DNA of 64,000 nucleotides. Origin: JBDHDH01 sp039591615. Lineage in GTDB: Bacteria > Gemmatimonadota > Gemmatimonadetes > Gemmatimonadales > GWC2-71-9. The notes under the pieces are model-generated. The model saw only the letters and a list, made by a program, of their open reading frames with translations, had not been told where the DNA came from and did no database searches. The position numbers were made by a program, and so were the translations under genes. Position 1 is the first letter of the stretch; each line of letters opens with the position of its first letter. Location of the stretch: assembly GCA_039591615.1 (NCBI GenBank), contig JBDHDH010000012.1, positions 1-64,000 of the forward strand. The letters run 5' to 3'. Shown here in pieces: positions 27,656 through 36,836 of this stretch.

Positions 27656-28015
27656 ATGTCGATAGTAATCCGTTTCTTCAGCCACCTCGTGATGTGGACC
27701 GCGATACTCGCGGTTTTCTTCACGATGGTCTTGCTGCTCACCGGGTCTGCTGATCTGGCAGGGGCGCTCACGAGCTTTATGGTTCTGGGCGGCCTGGCGT
27801 TGGTCCTCGCAGCGTTCCCGGCGGGCATCGCCGTATCGCGGAAGGTGTTGACCGAGGGATCCCGGCGCGTTCGACCGCTGACCGAGTTTGCGGCGGCTAC
27901 GCTGGCGCTGGCGGTACTGGTGCTGATCCTCGTCGGCTGGATCGGACCTTCCCTCGCAGGCGCGCTCGAGGAGAGCAGACGCCGGCGGACCCGATCGCAG
28001 ACGCAGGGATCCTGA
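27656..28015 (+). CDS. Small integral membrane protein, unknown function
   Basis: 119 residues with three hydrophobic segments (about 8-30, 36-58, 81-103) and an Arg-rich tail (ESRRRRTRSQTQGS). The ATG has GGGAG a few bases upstream. I do not recognise the family; the topology resembles a free-standing membrane piece of an LptF/LptG-type permease, but no diagnostic motif is visible. Confidence 0.55.
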   Translation: MSIVIRFFSHLVMWTAILAVFFTMVLLLTGSADLAGALTSFMVLGGLALVLAAFPAGIAVSRKVLTEGSRRVRPLTEFAAATLALAVLVLILVGWIGPSLAGALEESRRRRTRSQTQGS

Positions 28016-28071
28016 CCCTCGGAGAATTGCGCTCCGCTGCTGTCCTCATTGCGGAAAGTGCACCGGTGGAG

Positions 28072-28164
28072 ATGGGTCCCGCGATTCTGATCGTGGGAGT
28101 ACTCTCAGCGGCCGCGACCCTCGCGTGGAATCATGTGATGGAGCGCAGACGAGGTCGTACCTAA
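28072..28164 (+). CDS. Possible 30-aa single-span membrane peptide
   Basis: ATG 28072 opens MGPAILIVGVLSAAATLAWN followed by HVMERRRGRT: one hydrophobic helix and a basic tail, in the positive-inside arrangement. It lies 56 bases after the preceding small membrane protein gene. The GGTGGAG directly before the ATG is too close for a normal ribosome site, so an upstream in-frame GTG (28066) or TTG (28027) may be the true start, or it may not be translated. Confidence 0.22.
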   Translation: MGPAILIVGVLSAAATLAWNHVMERRRGRT

Positions 28165-28313
28165 CGAAAGGTGGGTCGCGGCGATTGGGGCCACGTCGTT
28201 GAGCGCGCGAACACTCTCACGCGTGATCGAGCGGTGGCGCCCATGACCACGGCGTCGCTGCGGTCATGAAGGACTCGGCGCTCAGCTCGCCTGCTTCCCC
28301 TCCTCTCCTAGCC

Positions 28314-31300
28314 CTACTCCCTCTCCTGCCGCTCCAGCGCCCCAATCGCCGCAGACCCCACCCGATAAACGGTGACGGTGGACGCAGATCCTTCGAACGT
28401 CGCCAGCGCGACCACATCTCCTTCTTTCGCCATCGCCTGGTAACTCACGTGCTGCCCCATGCTCTCGATGACAGGGGCCGCGATCTGCCCATCGAATCCG
28501 GCTTGCTCCATGTCCGCGTGCACGGGGTTGACCCTCAAGTCCCTGCTTTCGATGACGTGGAGCGTTCGAGCGCGTCGGGAGCCGAGCTCGATCACCACCG
28601 GCGCGGTGGCGTATCCCTGGAGAAGCAGTTCGTCAGGCCGGGCGAATTTTGCGCCATGGTAGTATCCTGCCAGCGCACCCATTGGCGTGACCGTTCGACG
28701 GTCGGCATCGATGGACCAGAGCCAGGTCCTGGATTCACGATCGTTACCGCCGCAGACGAAGCGGCGCTGCCCAGTCATGGGTTCCACACACCACAGATCG
28801 AGCGTAGTCACGGCGAGAGACGTTCGCTTCGAGTTGTGCAGTGCCGATACTTCTGACAGCGTCGAGTAGCTTCCCAGGGGTGCCAGGAATGGGGGTAGAT
28901 ACTCGACCATCCCGAGGTCGAAGCGGCTGGCGAGGAGGAGAGCGGCCGCGCCCGAGTTAGTGCGTAGCTCGTCGGGATAGAGATCGTCGGGTTCGTCGAA
29001 GGTCCAGCGGCTCTCATGATAGCCTTCGGTGCCGAACCGGCCCCGTAGCAGAATGCTCTCCCCGAGGCCGAAATCGGTGCTTGCCACCTCCCAGACTCGC
29101 CCGGACGCATCGATTCGCAGCGTGGGGCTCTTGAGTCGCGGGAGCTCGATGCGATCCACTTGCGTGTGCTCCGGCCAGACACGGAAGCGCTCGAGGGCGA
29201 AGCCGTTGGCCGACGTGGTCAGTACGGCGACAAGGTTGTCGTTCGTGAACTTCAGGTCCCAGCCAACGAAGCTGGTGAAGCCGCTCTCCCCAACCTCGAC
29301 GTCGAACGTGCTGGGCTCCGTTACATATTGACCGGGAAACTCCTCGTGTGTGATCCGCAGTGCGACTCGGCTCCCGGTGGGGGAGAGCTGGAGGTCTCCC
29401 ACTCGGCCTTCAACGACGTGTTGACGCCACGGCTCGAGGGAAAGCCGTTCGAGCGCGATCGGTTCAGCTGCCTTGGCTAGTAGATCGTCACCGAACTGGT
29501 CGCGGAACCAGGTGGTTCCTGTAAGGAACGCCAGAGCACTCGCAGCGAGCGTCACCAGTGCCGGAACGCGGGCCCGAACACCGCCGAGGGTCCAGAGGGC
29601 AGCGGTGATGCCCAGCAAGGCGAGGACGATGCCCGAGTCGTACCGCGCCCAGAGATGCAGCTCCATCGTCGGAAGCGGGGATCCCACCCATCCCGCCCCG
29701 CGCAGGAGGTGGAGAAAGGCGAGCGCCCCAAGTGCCACGACAGTCGTCTGCCACGCCCAACGAGGCTCGTGCAAGCGCTTCCGCGACCGTTCGACCGCTA
29801 AGACGCAGAGCGCTATGCCGACAACGGCCTTCAAGCCGATGAGGAGCGACGCCACCTGGGCGTCGAAGAAGAATGCGTGGACGGTGCGAAACCCGAGGAC
29901 GGCGGCAACGACGCTAACGGCACCCGCAGCCGCCAGCGTTGCCCGCGCGGGGCGGAGGAGGGTGATTCCGGAAGCGACGAACAGCGGCAGTGATTGCGGT
30001 GGCAGGAACGCGATGAACAGGGCCAAAGCGGCCCAGAAGCGACTCCTCCGATCGTGCGTTGTCGCCAGTCGCACCGAGTCGCCGACCTCGAGCGACGTGT
30101 TCCGTACCACGAGCTCGATGCCCTCGAGGTTCGCCTTCAGGGTGGCAACCGCATCGGGCGGCAATGCCAGCTGCAGCTTAGACCCGTGAGAATCGGTCGC
30201 CACGAGGTACCGTCGCGCCCCTCGCCCAACCTCGAGACGGAGATCGGCAAGTTCGTCGTATCGAATCGATCGGCAATCCCGAGCTTCCCGCAGCGCAGAG
30301 GACGGATCCAGTTCTGAGTGTGGATTCATGCCTCGCAGCCAATACAGCCGGTCCGACGCCATGACGACCGCCTCGGATGGATCCACAACCGAACGGATCG
30401 CGATTTCGGAGACCTGTGGCCCTTCGAGCTGCAGTCCTCGCTGTGCCGCAGCCTCCCGGATGGCGCGGACACGGCGGGCCAAGCTGGGGTGCGTCTGCTG
30501 ATGCTCTGCGCGTGCGCCCCAGCGCCGGGGTAGACGCATGAGGCTGTGCAGCTTGGTGAGAGCGGAAATCAGCGCCTCGGGATCCTGGACGAGCTCGACG
30601 GCTCGCAGGTCGCTCTGGTGCTCGTGCACCTGGTTTCGACTCGCGGCCAGGAGGAGCGCTAGGAAGCAGCCCAAGGGCCACGCCCATCTCAGAATCCCTG
30701 CCCCCTCCGACTGCGGACCAAGCCAGAAGAGCAACGTGAGACCAACTCCGATGACCACGAGTAGCAGTACGTCGCGCAGCACCAGCTTGCGACGCGCATA
30801 ATGCTCGAGGTGGGCAACCTCATGGGCGAAAATCGCCGCGGCCTCCGGGGGGGTGAGCGCGGCGAGCAGATCGTCGGTGAACAGCACTCCCGGTCGATAG
30901 TGAGACGGCAGGGCGAAGGCGTTTACCCAATGGCCGCCCGGGGCCTGTGCACGGAGGACTCGCGGAGTGGGACATCGGGCTCGGGATTGCACCTGCGCGA
31001 AGCGCGTCCGCAACTCAGGATCCTCCAGGGGCGTGGCCCGCAGCACGCCGGCGAAGATGTCCATCGCCAGATGGACCCACAGCAGGGTGAGCGCCGCGAC
31101 GGCGATGGCGACGGGAACCGCAGCCTCTCCGGCCGTGTGTACGACAGTGGGCAAGACGGAAATGAGGAGCCACACCCCGAGCGCACCGATCCAGAACCGG
31201 ACGGTGAATGTCACGTACTGAAGAAGCCCTCGGCGCTCGTGGAAGATCGCCCGGCGAAGAGAAAACGAGGCCACGAGTGTCGCGAGAACCGCGAGGGCGA

Positions 31301-31556
31301 TCTTCCCCAACGCGAAATCAGTACTGGTTGCGATCCCGACGACCAGACAGACGCCGAGGGCGATCGCCACCCATCTCTGATGTGCGGCATGTAGCTCGGG
31401 AAACGCCGGGTCCTCGATCCGTCGCACCAGCCTCCGCCCGACCCACCACCCGTACAGGGCGGGGAAGAGCACCAACGCCACCGACACCGCTTCGCGCATG
31501 AGCTTCACCATGTTCACGAAGATCTGCGGCGGCGCGACCAGCGTTGTGATTCGCAT
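28314..31556 (-). CDS. Large membrane M48-family zinc peptidase with beta-propeller-like tail
   Basis: About 1080 residues. N-terminal helices (about 20-40, 62-98, 117-138, 147-170) surround an M48 (HtpX/Ste24-like) protease: HEVAHLEH at 245-252 is the HExxH zinc site, and the downstream EHQSDLRAVE supplies the third ligand. A second block of about eight helices follows, then a long soluble C-terminal part with repeated PTGSRVALRI, LAGYYHGAK-type strands reminiscent of a WD40/TolB-like propeller. Membrane-protein quality control is likely. ATG 31556 is preferred to the first in-frame start (31661), which would overlap the argR regulatory region; no strong ribosome site decides it. Confidence 0.78.
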   Translation of the reverse strand: MRITTLVAPPQIFVNMVKLMREAVSVALVLFPALYGWWVGRRLVRRIEDPAFPELHAAHQRWVAIALGVCLVVGIATSTDFALGKIALAVLATLVASFSLRRAIFHERRGLLQYVTFTVRFWIGALGVWLLISVLPTVVHTAGEAAVPVAIAVAALTLLWVHLAMDIFAGVLRATPLEDPELRTRFAQVQSRARCPTPRVLRAQAPGGHWVNAFALPSHYRPGVLFTDDLLAALTPPEAAAIFAHEVAHLEHYARRKLVLRDVLLLVVIGVGLTLLFWLGPQSEGAGILRWAWPLGCFLALLLAASRNQVHEHQSDLRAVELVQDPEALISALTKLHSLMRLPRRWGARAEHQQTHPSLARRVRAIREAAAQRGLQLEGPQVSEIAIRSVVDPSEAVVMASDRLYWLRGMNPHSELDPSSALREARDCRSIRYDELADLRLEVGRGARRYLVATDSHGSKLQLALPPDAVATLKANLEGIELVVRNTSLEVGDSVRLATTHDRRSRFWAALALFIAFLPPQSLPLFVASGITLLRPARATLAAAGAVSVVAAVLGFRTVHAFFFDAQVASLLIGLKAVVGIALCVLAVERSRKRLHEPRWAWQTTVVALGALAFLHLLRGAGWVGSPLPTMELHLWARYDSGIVLALLGITAALWTLGGVRARVPALVTLAASALAFLTGTTWFRDQFGDDLLAKAAEPIALERLSLEPWRQHVVEGRVGDLQLSPTGSRVALRITHEEFPGQYVTEPSTFDVEVGESGFTSFVGWDLKFTNDNLVAVLTTSANGFALERFRVWPEHTQVDRIELPRLKSPTLRIDASGRVWEVASTDFGLGESILLRGRFGTEGYHESRWTFDEPDDLYPDELRTNSGAAALLLASRFDLGMVEYLPPFLAPLGSYSTLSEVSALHNSKRTSLAVTTLDLWCVEPMTGQRRFVCGGNDRESRTWLWSIDADRRTVTPMGALAGYYHGAKFARPDELLLQGYATAPVVIELGSRRARTLHVIESRDLRVNPVHADMEQAGFDGQIAAPVIESMGQHVSYQAMAKEGDVVALATFEGSASTVTVYRVGSAAIGALERQERE

Positions 31557-31646
31557 CACGGTCGTCGCAATGCCGCGTCCCAGCCCTTGCTTGCTCCCGT
31601 TTGAGCCTCCTCTATCTTCGACCCTCACAACCCTCAAGCCAGCCCT

Positions 31647-31660
31647 TGCATATCCATGCA
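31647..31660 (+). promoter_or_regulatory. Candidate ARG box (ArgR operator) upstream of argR
   Basis: TGCATATCCATGCA is a perfect inverted repeat (TGCAT/ATGCA, 4-base spacer), followed five bases later by AATGTATAGATATG, a weaker half-palindrome, giving a tandem arrangement. It is AT-rich in otherwise GC-rich DNA and lies 40 bases before the argR ATG and about 90 before the divergent M48 start. The spacing and TGCAT core fit known ARG boxes, implying autoregulation of argR and control of argGH. Confidence 0.55.
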
Positions 31661-31699
31661 TCTCAATGTATAGATATGTGTCGCCACTACCGACTACGC

Positions 31700-32176
31700 A
31701 TGCCCGAAGCGAAACTGCATCGCCACCAGTTGATCCTCTCGATTCTCGAGAAGAGGGCCATCGCGAGCCAGGAAGAGCTGGCTGCCGAGCTCGAGGCGCG
31801 CGATGTGTCGGTCACGCAGCCGACGCTCTCGCGGGATCTGCGAGAGCTCCGGGTCATCCGTGTCCCCACGCCCGACGGTTACCGGTACGTTCCGCCGGGC
31901 GTCGAGGTCAACGGCAACGGCAGCCGGCTGGCTCCCGAGCGGTTCAAACAGCTGACAGCGCTCGAAGTGACCGGTATCGATGCCAACGAGGTCACGGTGG
32001 CCGTGCGCACGATGCCGGGACGGGCGCAAGGACTCGCAGCGTTCCTCGATTCCCAGAATATCCCCGAGCTGATGGCCACCATCGCCGGCGACGATACCGT
32101 CATCGTCCACCCTCGCCGTACCAGGCACACTGTCCGTCTCAGGCGCCTGCTCGCTGAGCTTCTTGGCGTCGAATAG
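31700..32176 (+). CDS. argR: Arginine repressor ArgR
   Basis: 158 residues. The winged-helix N-terminus (HRHQLILSILEKRAIASQEE, VTQPTLSRDLRELRVIRV) is the ArgR DNA-binding domain with its SQxTLSRDL-like recognition helix. The C-terminal part (GIDANEVTVAVRTMPGRAQG, ELMATIAGDDTVIV) is the arginine-binding hexamerisation domain. ATG 31700 gives the usual length of about 150-160 residues; upstream in-frame starts lie inside the candidate operator. First gene of argR-argG-argH-rocD. Confidence 0.92.
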   Translation: MPEAKLHRHQLILSILEKRAIASQEELAAELEARDVSVTQPTLSRDLRELRVIRVPTPDGYRYVPPGVEVNGNGSRLAPERFKQLTALEVTGIDANEVTVAVRTMPGRAQGLAAFLDSQNIPELMATIAGDDTVIVHPRRTRHTVRLRRLLAELLGVE

Positions 32177-32219
32177 CACGTTTCCCAGTCTTCCAACACT
32201 CGAACGAGAACAGAACGAC

Positions 32220-33455
32220 ATGGCCAAATACGTACTTGCCTATTCGGGAGGGCTCGATACCTCCGTCATCCTCAAGTGGCTCCAGATAATCCACGGCGCC
32301 GACGTCATTACCGTCACCGCCGACCTCGGCCAGAAGCGCGAGCTCCTGGGCGTGCAGGCAAAGGCGCTGGCTTGCGGAGCCAGCAAGGCCTATCTGGAAG
32401 ATCTCCAGGAAGAGTTCGTCGAGGAGTACGTGTGGCCGACGCTGAAGGCGGGGGCGCTCTATCAGGGCGTCTACCCCATGGCGACGGCGATTGGCCGGCC
32501 GCTCATTGCGAAACGCCTCGCGGACATCGCCCGAGAAGTGGGCGCCGATGCTGTCGTGCACGGCTGCACGGGGAAAGGCAATGACCAGGTCCGTTTCGAG
32601 GTCAGCATGGGAACGCTGGCCCCAGACCTGGAGTGCTTGGCGCCACTTCGGACATGGGAGATTCAGAGTCGCGACGATGAGATGGCGTGGGCACGGGAGC
32701 ACAACGTTCCGGTCGCGGCGACTCGAGAGTCTCCGTATTCCATCGATGAAAACCTGTGGGGCCTCTCCATCGAAGCTGGCCCGCTGGAGGATCCGTGGAC
32801 GGAGCCACCCGCCGACTGCTGGCAGCTCACCACCGATCCGGATGACGCTCCGGCGGATCCGGCATTCGTGACCATTGGGTTCGAGGAGGGTCTTCCCGTT
32901 TCGGTGAACGGTGAACCGCTGGCCGCGGTCGATCTCGTGAATCAGGTGGGCGAACCAGCTGCCGCCCACGGCGTCGGGCGGATCGACATGGTGGAAGACC
33001 GGCTGGTGGGCATCAAATCGCGCGAGGTCTACGAGGCCCCGGCAGCGGTGACCCTCCACGCCGCCCGCCAGGCCCTCGAGCAGCTCACGCTCGACCGGGA
33101 GACCCGACGCCTCCTCGCCAGCCTCGGGCAGGAGCTGGCGCGCCTGGTATACGACGGTCTCTGGTTTTCGCCCCTGCGGGAATCCATCGCGGCGTTCGTG
33201 GATCGGGCGACCATACCGCTCACCGGTGAGGTGCGCCTCAAGCTGCATCGGGGTCGTGTCACCCCGGTTGGACGGCGCTCGCCCAACGCGCTCTACGATC
33301 CCGCGCTCGCGACCTACGGGGCCGGCGACGCCTTCAACCACCGGTCGGCGCGTGGCTTCATCGAGCTCTTCGGTCTCGGCGCCCGCATAGCGAACGCGAA
33401 GCAGCGGGCAGGCGAGGCGAATCCGGTTTCGACGTCCCGGGAGGTGTGGGTGTGA
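32220..33455 (+). CDS. argG: Argininosuccinate synthase
   Basis: 411 residues. YVLAYSGGLDTSVILKWL is the N-type ATP pyrophosphatase P-loop; GCTGKGNDQVRFE, ESPYSIDENLWG and GRIDMVEDRLVGIKSREVYE are ArgG signatures for citrulline and aspartate binding. Joins citrulline and aspartate with ATP to argininosuccinate. It starts 43 bases after argR and its stop overlaps the argH start by four bases. ATG 32220 begins the conserved N-terminus. Confidence 0.96.
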   Translation: MAKYVLAYSGGLDTSVILKWLQIIHGADVITVTADLGQKRELLGVQAKALACGASKAYLEDLQEEFVEEYVWPTLKAGALYQGVYPMATAIGRPLIAKRLADIAREVGADAVVHGCTGKGNDQVRFEVSMGTLAPDLECLAPLRTWEIQSRDDEMAWAREHNVPVAATRESPYSIDENLWGLSIEAGPLEDPWTEPPADCWQLTTDPDDAPADPAFVTIGFEEGLPVSVNGEPLAAVDLVNQVGEPAAAHGVGRIDMVEDRLVGIKSREVYEAPAAVTLHAARQALEQLTLDRETRRLLASLGQELARLVYDGLWFSPLRESIAAFVDRATIPLTGEVRLKLHRGRVTPVGRRSPNALYDPALATYGAGDAFNHRSARGFIELFGLGARIANAKQRAGEANPVSTSREVWV

Positions 33456-34831
33456 CCGATCTGTGGGGCGGGCGGTTTGCGCAGCAGCCCGAGGAGCTGC
33501 TGCGCGCTTTCTCCTCGTCCCTCCCCGTTGACCGCCGTCTCGCTCCGTACGATGTGATCGGGAGCAAAGCGCACGCCAGGGCGTTGCACGATGTGGGTGT
33601 GTTGAGTGAGGAGCAGTATCGGCAGCTCCTCGCAGCGTTCTCGCAAATCGAATCCGAGATCGAGGATGGAGCCTTCCCTCCACCTTACACTCCGAGCGCA
33701 CTTCCCGAAGACGTGCACAGTGCGATCGAATCGCGTCTCGTGGAGCTGTGTGGCGAAACGGGGTATCGCATTCACACAGGTCGGAGTCGCAACGATCAGG
33801 TCGTCACCGCGGTGATGCTCTGGCTGAAGGACGCGTCTCGCGAGGTCGAGGCAGCGGTTCGTGAAGTGCAGCGCGCCCTGGTCGCGAAGGCCCAGGAATA
33901 CCGAGAGCTCGTGAGTCACGCGTACACCCACCTGCAGCGGGCGCAGCCGGTTCTGCTTGCGCATCACCTGCACGCCCACTTCGAGGCGCTGGAGCGGGAC
34001 GTGGGTCGGGTGGTGGATGCCCGGCAGCGAGCGGATCGGTCGGCTCTGGGCGCGGGCGCGTGCACTGGATCCTCGTTTTCCCTCGACCGAGCGACCACCG
34101 CCCGACGCCTAGGATTCGCCAGAGTCGCGGGCAACTCCATCGACGCCGTTGCCGACCGCGACTGGGCCATCGAGTTTGTGGCTGCCTGCGCGCTCGTCAT
34201 GACCCATTTGTCCCGGCTCGCCGAAGAGCTCGTCATCTGGTCGTCGCAGGAATTTGGCATGGCTCGCACGGCGGACGCGTGGACCACCGGGTCATCGGCG
34301 TTGCCGCACAAGCGGAATCCCGACGTCGCCGAATTGGTGCGCGGCAAGGCGGCTCGGGTGGTCGGCGATCTCGTGACGCTGCATGGTGTCCTCAAAGGGT
34401 TGCCCCTGGCCTACAACCGCGACCTCCAAGAGGACAAGGAGCCCCTGTTCGATGCCGCGGACACGACCCGCGACGCGGCCCTCACCTTGGCGAAGGCAAT
34501 CGCCCACACCGAGTTCCGTCCGCCACGCGAGGCGGGGCCGGATTTCTCGACGGCGCTGGATCTCGCCGAGGAGCTGGTGCGTCGCGGAGTTCCGTTCCGA
34601 ACGGCACACCAGAGGATAGGAGTGATGGTGCACAGATTGGAGGCCGAGGGGAGGGGACTGCCCGAGGCCGACGATGACGAGCTCGCGCAGGTCGGGCTCT
34701 CGACAATGGACCGAAGCCTCTTGACAGCAGTTGGCAGTATCGAGGCCAAGCGAACGCAGGGCTCCACCGCACCGGCCGAAGTCGCCCGTGAGTTGGACCA
34801 GGCCCGGACCATCCTCGAAGGCTGCGATTGA
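33452..34831 (+). CDS. argH: Argininosuccinate lyase
   Basis: 459 residues of the fumarase/aspartase superfamily. LWGGRFAQQPEELLRAFSSS is the ArgH N-terminus; HTGRSRNDQVVT, HAYTHLQRAQPV and the flexible loop TTGSSALPHKRNPDVAE (containing the catalytic serine) are present. Cleaves argininosuccinate to arginine and fumarate. GTG 33452 is chosen because GGAGGT lies six bases upstream and it makes a GTGA overlap with the argG stop. Confidence 0.95.
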   Translation: MTDLWGGRFAQQPEELLRAFSSSLPVDRRLAPYDVIGSKAHARALHDVGVLSEEQYRQLLAAFSQIESEIEDGAFPPPYTPSALPEDVHSAIESRLVELCGETGYRIHTGRSRNDQVVTAVMLWLKDASREVEAAVREVQRALVAKAQEYRELVSHAYTHLQRAQPVLLAHHLHAHFEALERDVGRVVDARQRADRSALGAGACTGSSFSLDRATTARRLGFARVAGNSIDAVADRDWAIEFVAACALVMTHLSRLAEELVIWSSQEFGMARTADAWTTGSSALPHKRNPDVAELVRGKAARVVGDLVTLHGVLKGLPLAYNRDLQEDKEPLFDAADTTRDAALTLAKAIAHTEFRPPREAGPDFSTALDLAEELVRRGVPFRTAHQRIGVMVHRLEAEGRGLPEADDDELAQVGLSTMDRSLLTAVGSIEAKRTQGSTAPAEVARELDQARTILEGCD

Positions 34832-34889
34832 CGCCGGGCCTGTGCCGTGGGGAGGTTTCTCACCTAACACTCGAGCATCGGGGCTCACC

Positions 34890-36122
34890 ATGACCGGTAC
34901 CGTACGCTCCCGCGATTCCGCGACCTTCATCGCCGAGGTCGACGCATACTGCGCTCACAACTATGCACCGTTGCCCGTGGTGCTCTCCCACGGTGAAGGG
35001 GCTTGGGTCTGGGATGTCGAAGGGAACAAGTACCTCGATTGTCTCGCAGCCTATTCGGCCGTGAATCAGGGGCACATGCACCCGGCCATCATCCAAGCTG
35101 CCAGAGAACAGCTGGAACGGCTGACCCTGACGTCGCGGGCCTTCCACAACGATCAGATGGGCCCGTTCCTCAAGCGCCTGTGCGAGGTGACCGGGTACGA
35201 GAAGGCGCTCCCCATGAACACCGGCGCGGAGGCCGTCGAAACCGCCATCAAGGCCGCGCGGCGGTGGGCGTACCGCGTGAAGGGCGTCCCGCGCGGTCGA
35301 GCCGAGATCGTCGTCTGCGAGAACAACTTCCACGGGCGGACGACCACGATCATCTCGTTCTCCACCGATGCCGAACACAACGCCGACTATGGACCGGCGA
35401 CACCGGGATTCACCGTCATCCCGTACGGCGATGCAGGTGCCCTGCGCGCCGCAATCACGCCAAATACCGCGGCGTTTCTCTTCGAGCCCATCCAGGGGGA
35501 GGGCGGGGTCATCATCCCGCCTCCTGGCTATATCGCCGAGGTGGCGGCCATCTGCAGGGAGCAACGGGTCCTGCTGGCGGCGGACGAAATCCAAACGGGG
35601 TTCGGTCGAACGGGCAGGCTCTTTTGCTGCGACTGGGAGGACGTACGGCCCGACGTCGTGATGGTCGGGAAGGCGCTCAGTGGCGGCCTGTATCCGGTGT
35701 CTGCCATGCTCTCGGACGCCGACGTCATGGACGTCTTTGCACCCGGCGATCACGGCTCCACCTACGGAGGGAATCCGCTGGGCGCAGCCATCGCGCGGGC
35801 GGCCATCGACGTAATCGTGGAGGAGCAGCTTCCCGAACGGGCCCAGGAGCTCGGGACGTGGTTCCTGGGCGAGCTCCGGAAGATCGACTCGCCGTACGTC
35901 GCGGAGTGCCGGGGCCAGGGACTCATGATCGCCATCCAGATCAAGCCCGAGCACGGAACGGCCCATGCGTTTTGCGAGGCACTCAAAGAGCGAGGCGTCC
36001 TTGCCAAGGAAACCCACGAGCAGGTGATTCGCTTGGCGCCGCCGCTGGTGATTGCCCTCGAAGATCTCGAATGGGCACTCGCGCAGGTTCGCGCGGTTCT
36101 CGAGGGGCCCGTGCCCGGATAG
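34890..36122 (+). CDS. rocD: Ornithine aminotransferase (RocD-like class III aminotransferase)
   Basis: 410 residues, PLP-dependent class III. NYAPLPVVLSHGEGAWVWD and AYSAVNQGHMHPAI are closer to ornithine:2-oxoacid transaminase than to ArgD; NNFHGRTTTIISFS, EPIQGEGGV, LAADEIQTGFGRTG and Lys261 in VGKALSGGLYPVSA form the cofactor site. Interconverts ornithine and glutamate semialdehyde. It starts 58 bases after argH and is probably in the same operon, suggesting arginine turnover as well as synthesis. Acetylornithine aminotransferase activity cannot be excluded. Confidence 0.85.
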   Translation: MTGTVRSRDSATFIAEVDAYCAHNYAPLPVVLSHGEGAWVWDVEGNKYLDCLAAYSAVNQGHMHPAIIQAAREQLERLTLTSRAFHNDQMGPFLKRLCEVTGYEKALPMNTGAEAVETAIKAARRWAYRVKGVPRGRAEIVVCENNFHGRTTTIISFSTDAEHNADYGPATPGFTVIPYGDAGALRAAITPNTAAFLFEPIQGEGGVIIPPPGYIAEVAAICREQRVLLAADEIQTGFGRTGRLFCCDWEDVRPDVVMVGKALSGGLYPVSAMLSDADVMDVFAPGDHGSTYGGNPLGAAIARAAIDVIVEEQLPERAQELGTWFLGELRKIDSPYVAECRGQGLMIAIQIKPEHGTAHAFCEALKERGVLAKETHEQVIRLAPPLVIALEDLEWALAQVRAVLEGPVPG

Positions 36123-36562
36123 CCTCCACCTCCGCCACACGCTCGGAGAAACGCGCCGCGGCGCGCGGCACCGCTGAGCTCCTGCTCTCCTGCCTCGACC
36201 AGCGCATCACGGAGACGTCCGAGGAAGGCGCGCTCCCGCGCATCAAAGTCCAGCTATGGGCTGAAGCGATTCGAAGTCCCGATATCCTCGAGCTGTTCAG
36301 GGCGAACTACCGGGCGGCCATCGACGGGCTGGCGGGAATCGTCCGGGAAGGTCAGAAGCGCGGTCGGGTGGACGGCGGGCTCGATCCCCAGGCGGTGGCA
36401 CAGACGGTGGTGTCGTTCATCGAGGGCTTCGTCCTGCAAAAAGCGGTCGAGCCGAACGCCGACACATCCAAGTACCTCGAGGTTCTGGGGCGCCTCCTCG
36501 ACTGCACGCTCTGGACGGGCAAAGGCGCAACGACGGGTGCGAGCGATGTCGAAGACGACTGA
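36122..36562 (+). pseudogene. TetR-type regulator remnant lacking the DNA-binding domain
   Basis: Immediately after the rocD stop an open frame reads LLLSCLDQRITETSEEGALP, IKVQLWAEAIRSPDIL, FRANYRAAIDGLAGIVREGQ and PQAVAQTVVSFIEGFVLQKA, a typical TetR C-terminal ligand-binding/dimerisation domain. No helix-turn-helix precedes it and there is no ATG, GTG or TTG start in frame before the conserved part; upstream the frame runs through rocD. The N-terminal third appears deleted at the rocD junction. Confidence 0.6.
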
Positions 36563-36836
36563 GAGTGGCGAGTTCGCCATCGGCAAACCGAGCTCTCCTC
36601 TCGTCCGTGTCCGGCGCCGAGGTGGTCTTCGCGCCGATCACGAGGTTACCCAGGAGCTTGGCAGTCTTCACAAGGTGGGACACGACTATTACGTCTTCGA
36701 AGATGGTCCGCAGATCATCGGAGTCGTCTCTGAGGTGACCACCGAACCCCGCTTCGGTCGGGATGCTCCCACGCTCTACCTGCGCCGGATCAGCGGCGAT
36801 CCGCCCGTCGCTGCACCCAAGGAGCGAGCATCATGA
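36546..36836 (+). CDS. Small hypothetical protein
   Basis: 96 residues from ATG 36546 (GTG 36537 is an alternative). No signal peptide or membrane segment; includes VRVRRRGGLRADHEVTQELG and HDYYVFEDGPQIIGVVSEVT, suggesting a small alpha/beta protein. It overlaps the TetR remnant by 17 bases and the next gene by an ATGA overlap, supporting translation as a pair. Family not recognised. Confidence 0.5.
   Translation: MSKTTESGEFAIGKPSSPLVRVRRRGGLRADHEVTQELGSLHKVGHDYYVFEDGPQIIGVVSEVTTEPRFGRDAPTLYLRRISGDPPVAAPKERAS

Noticed and set aside
32139..33701. 520-codon minus-strand frame opposite argG
   Set aside because: Antisense of a perfectly conserved argG; no start signal or family pattern.
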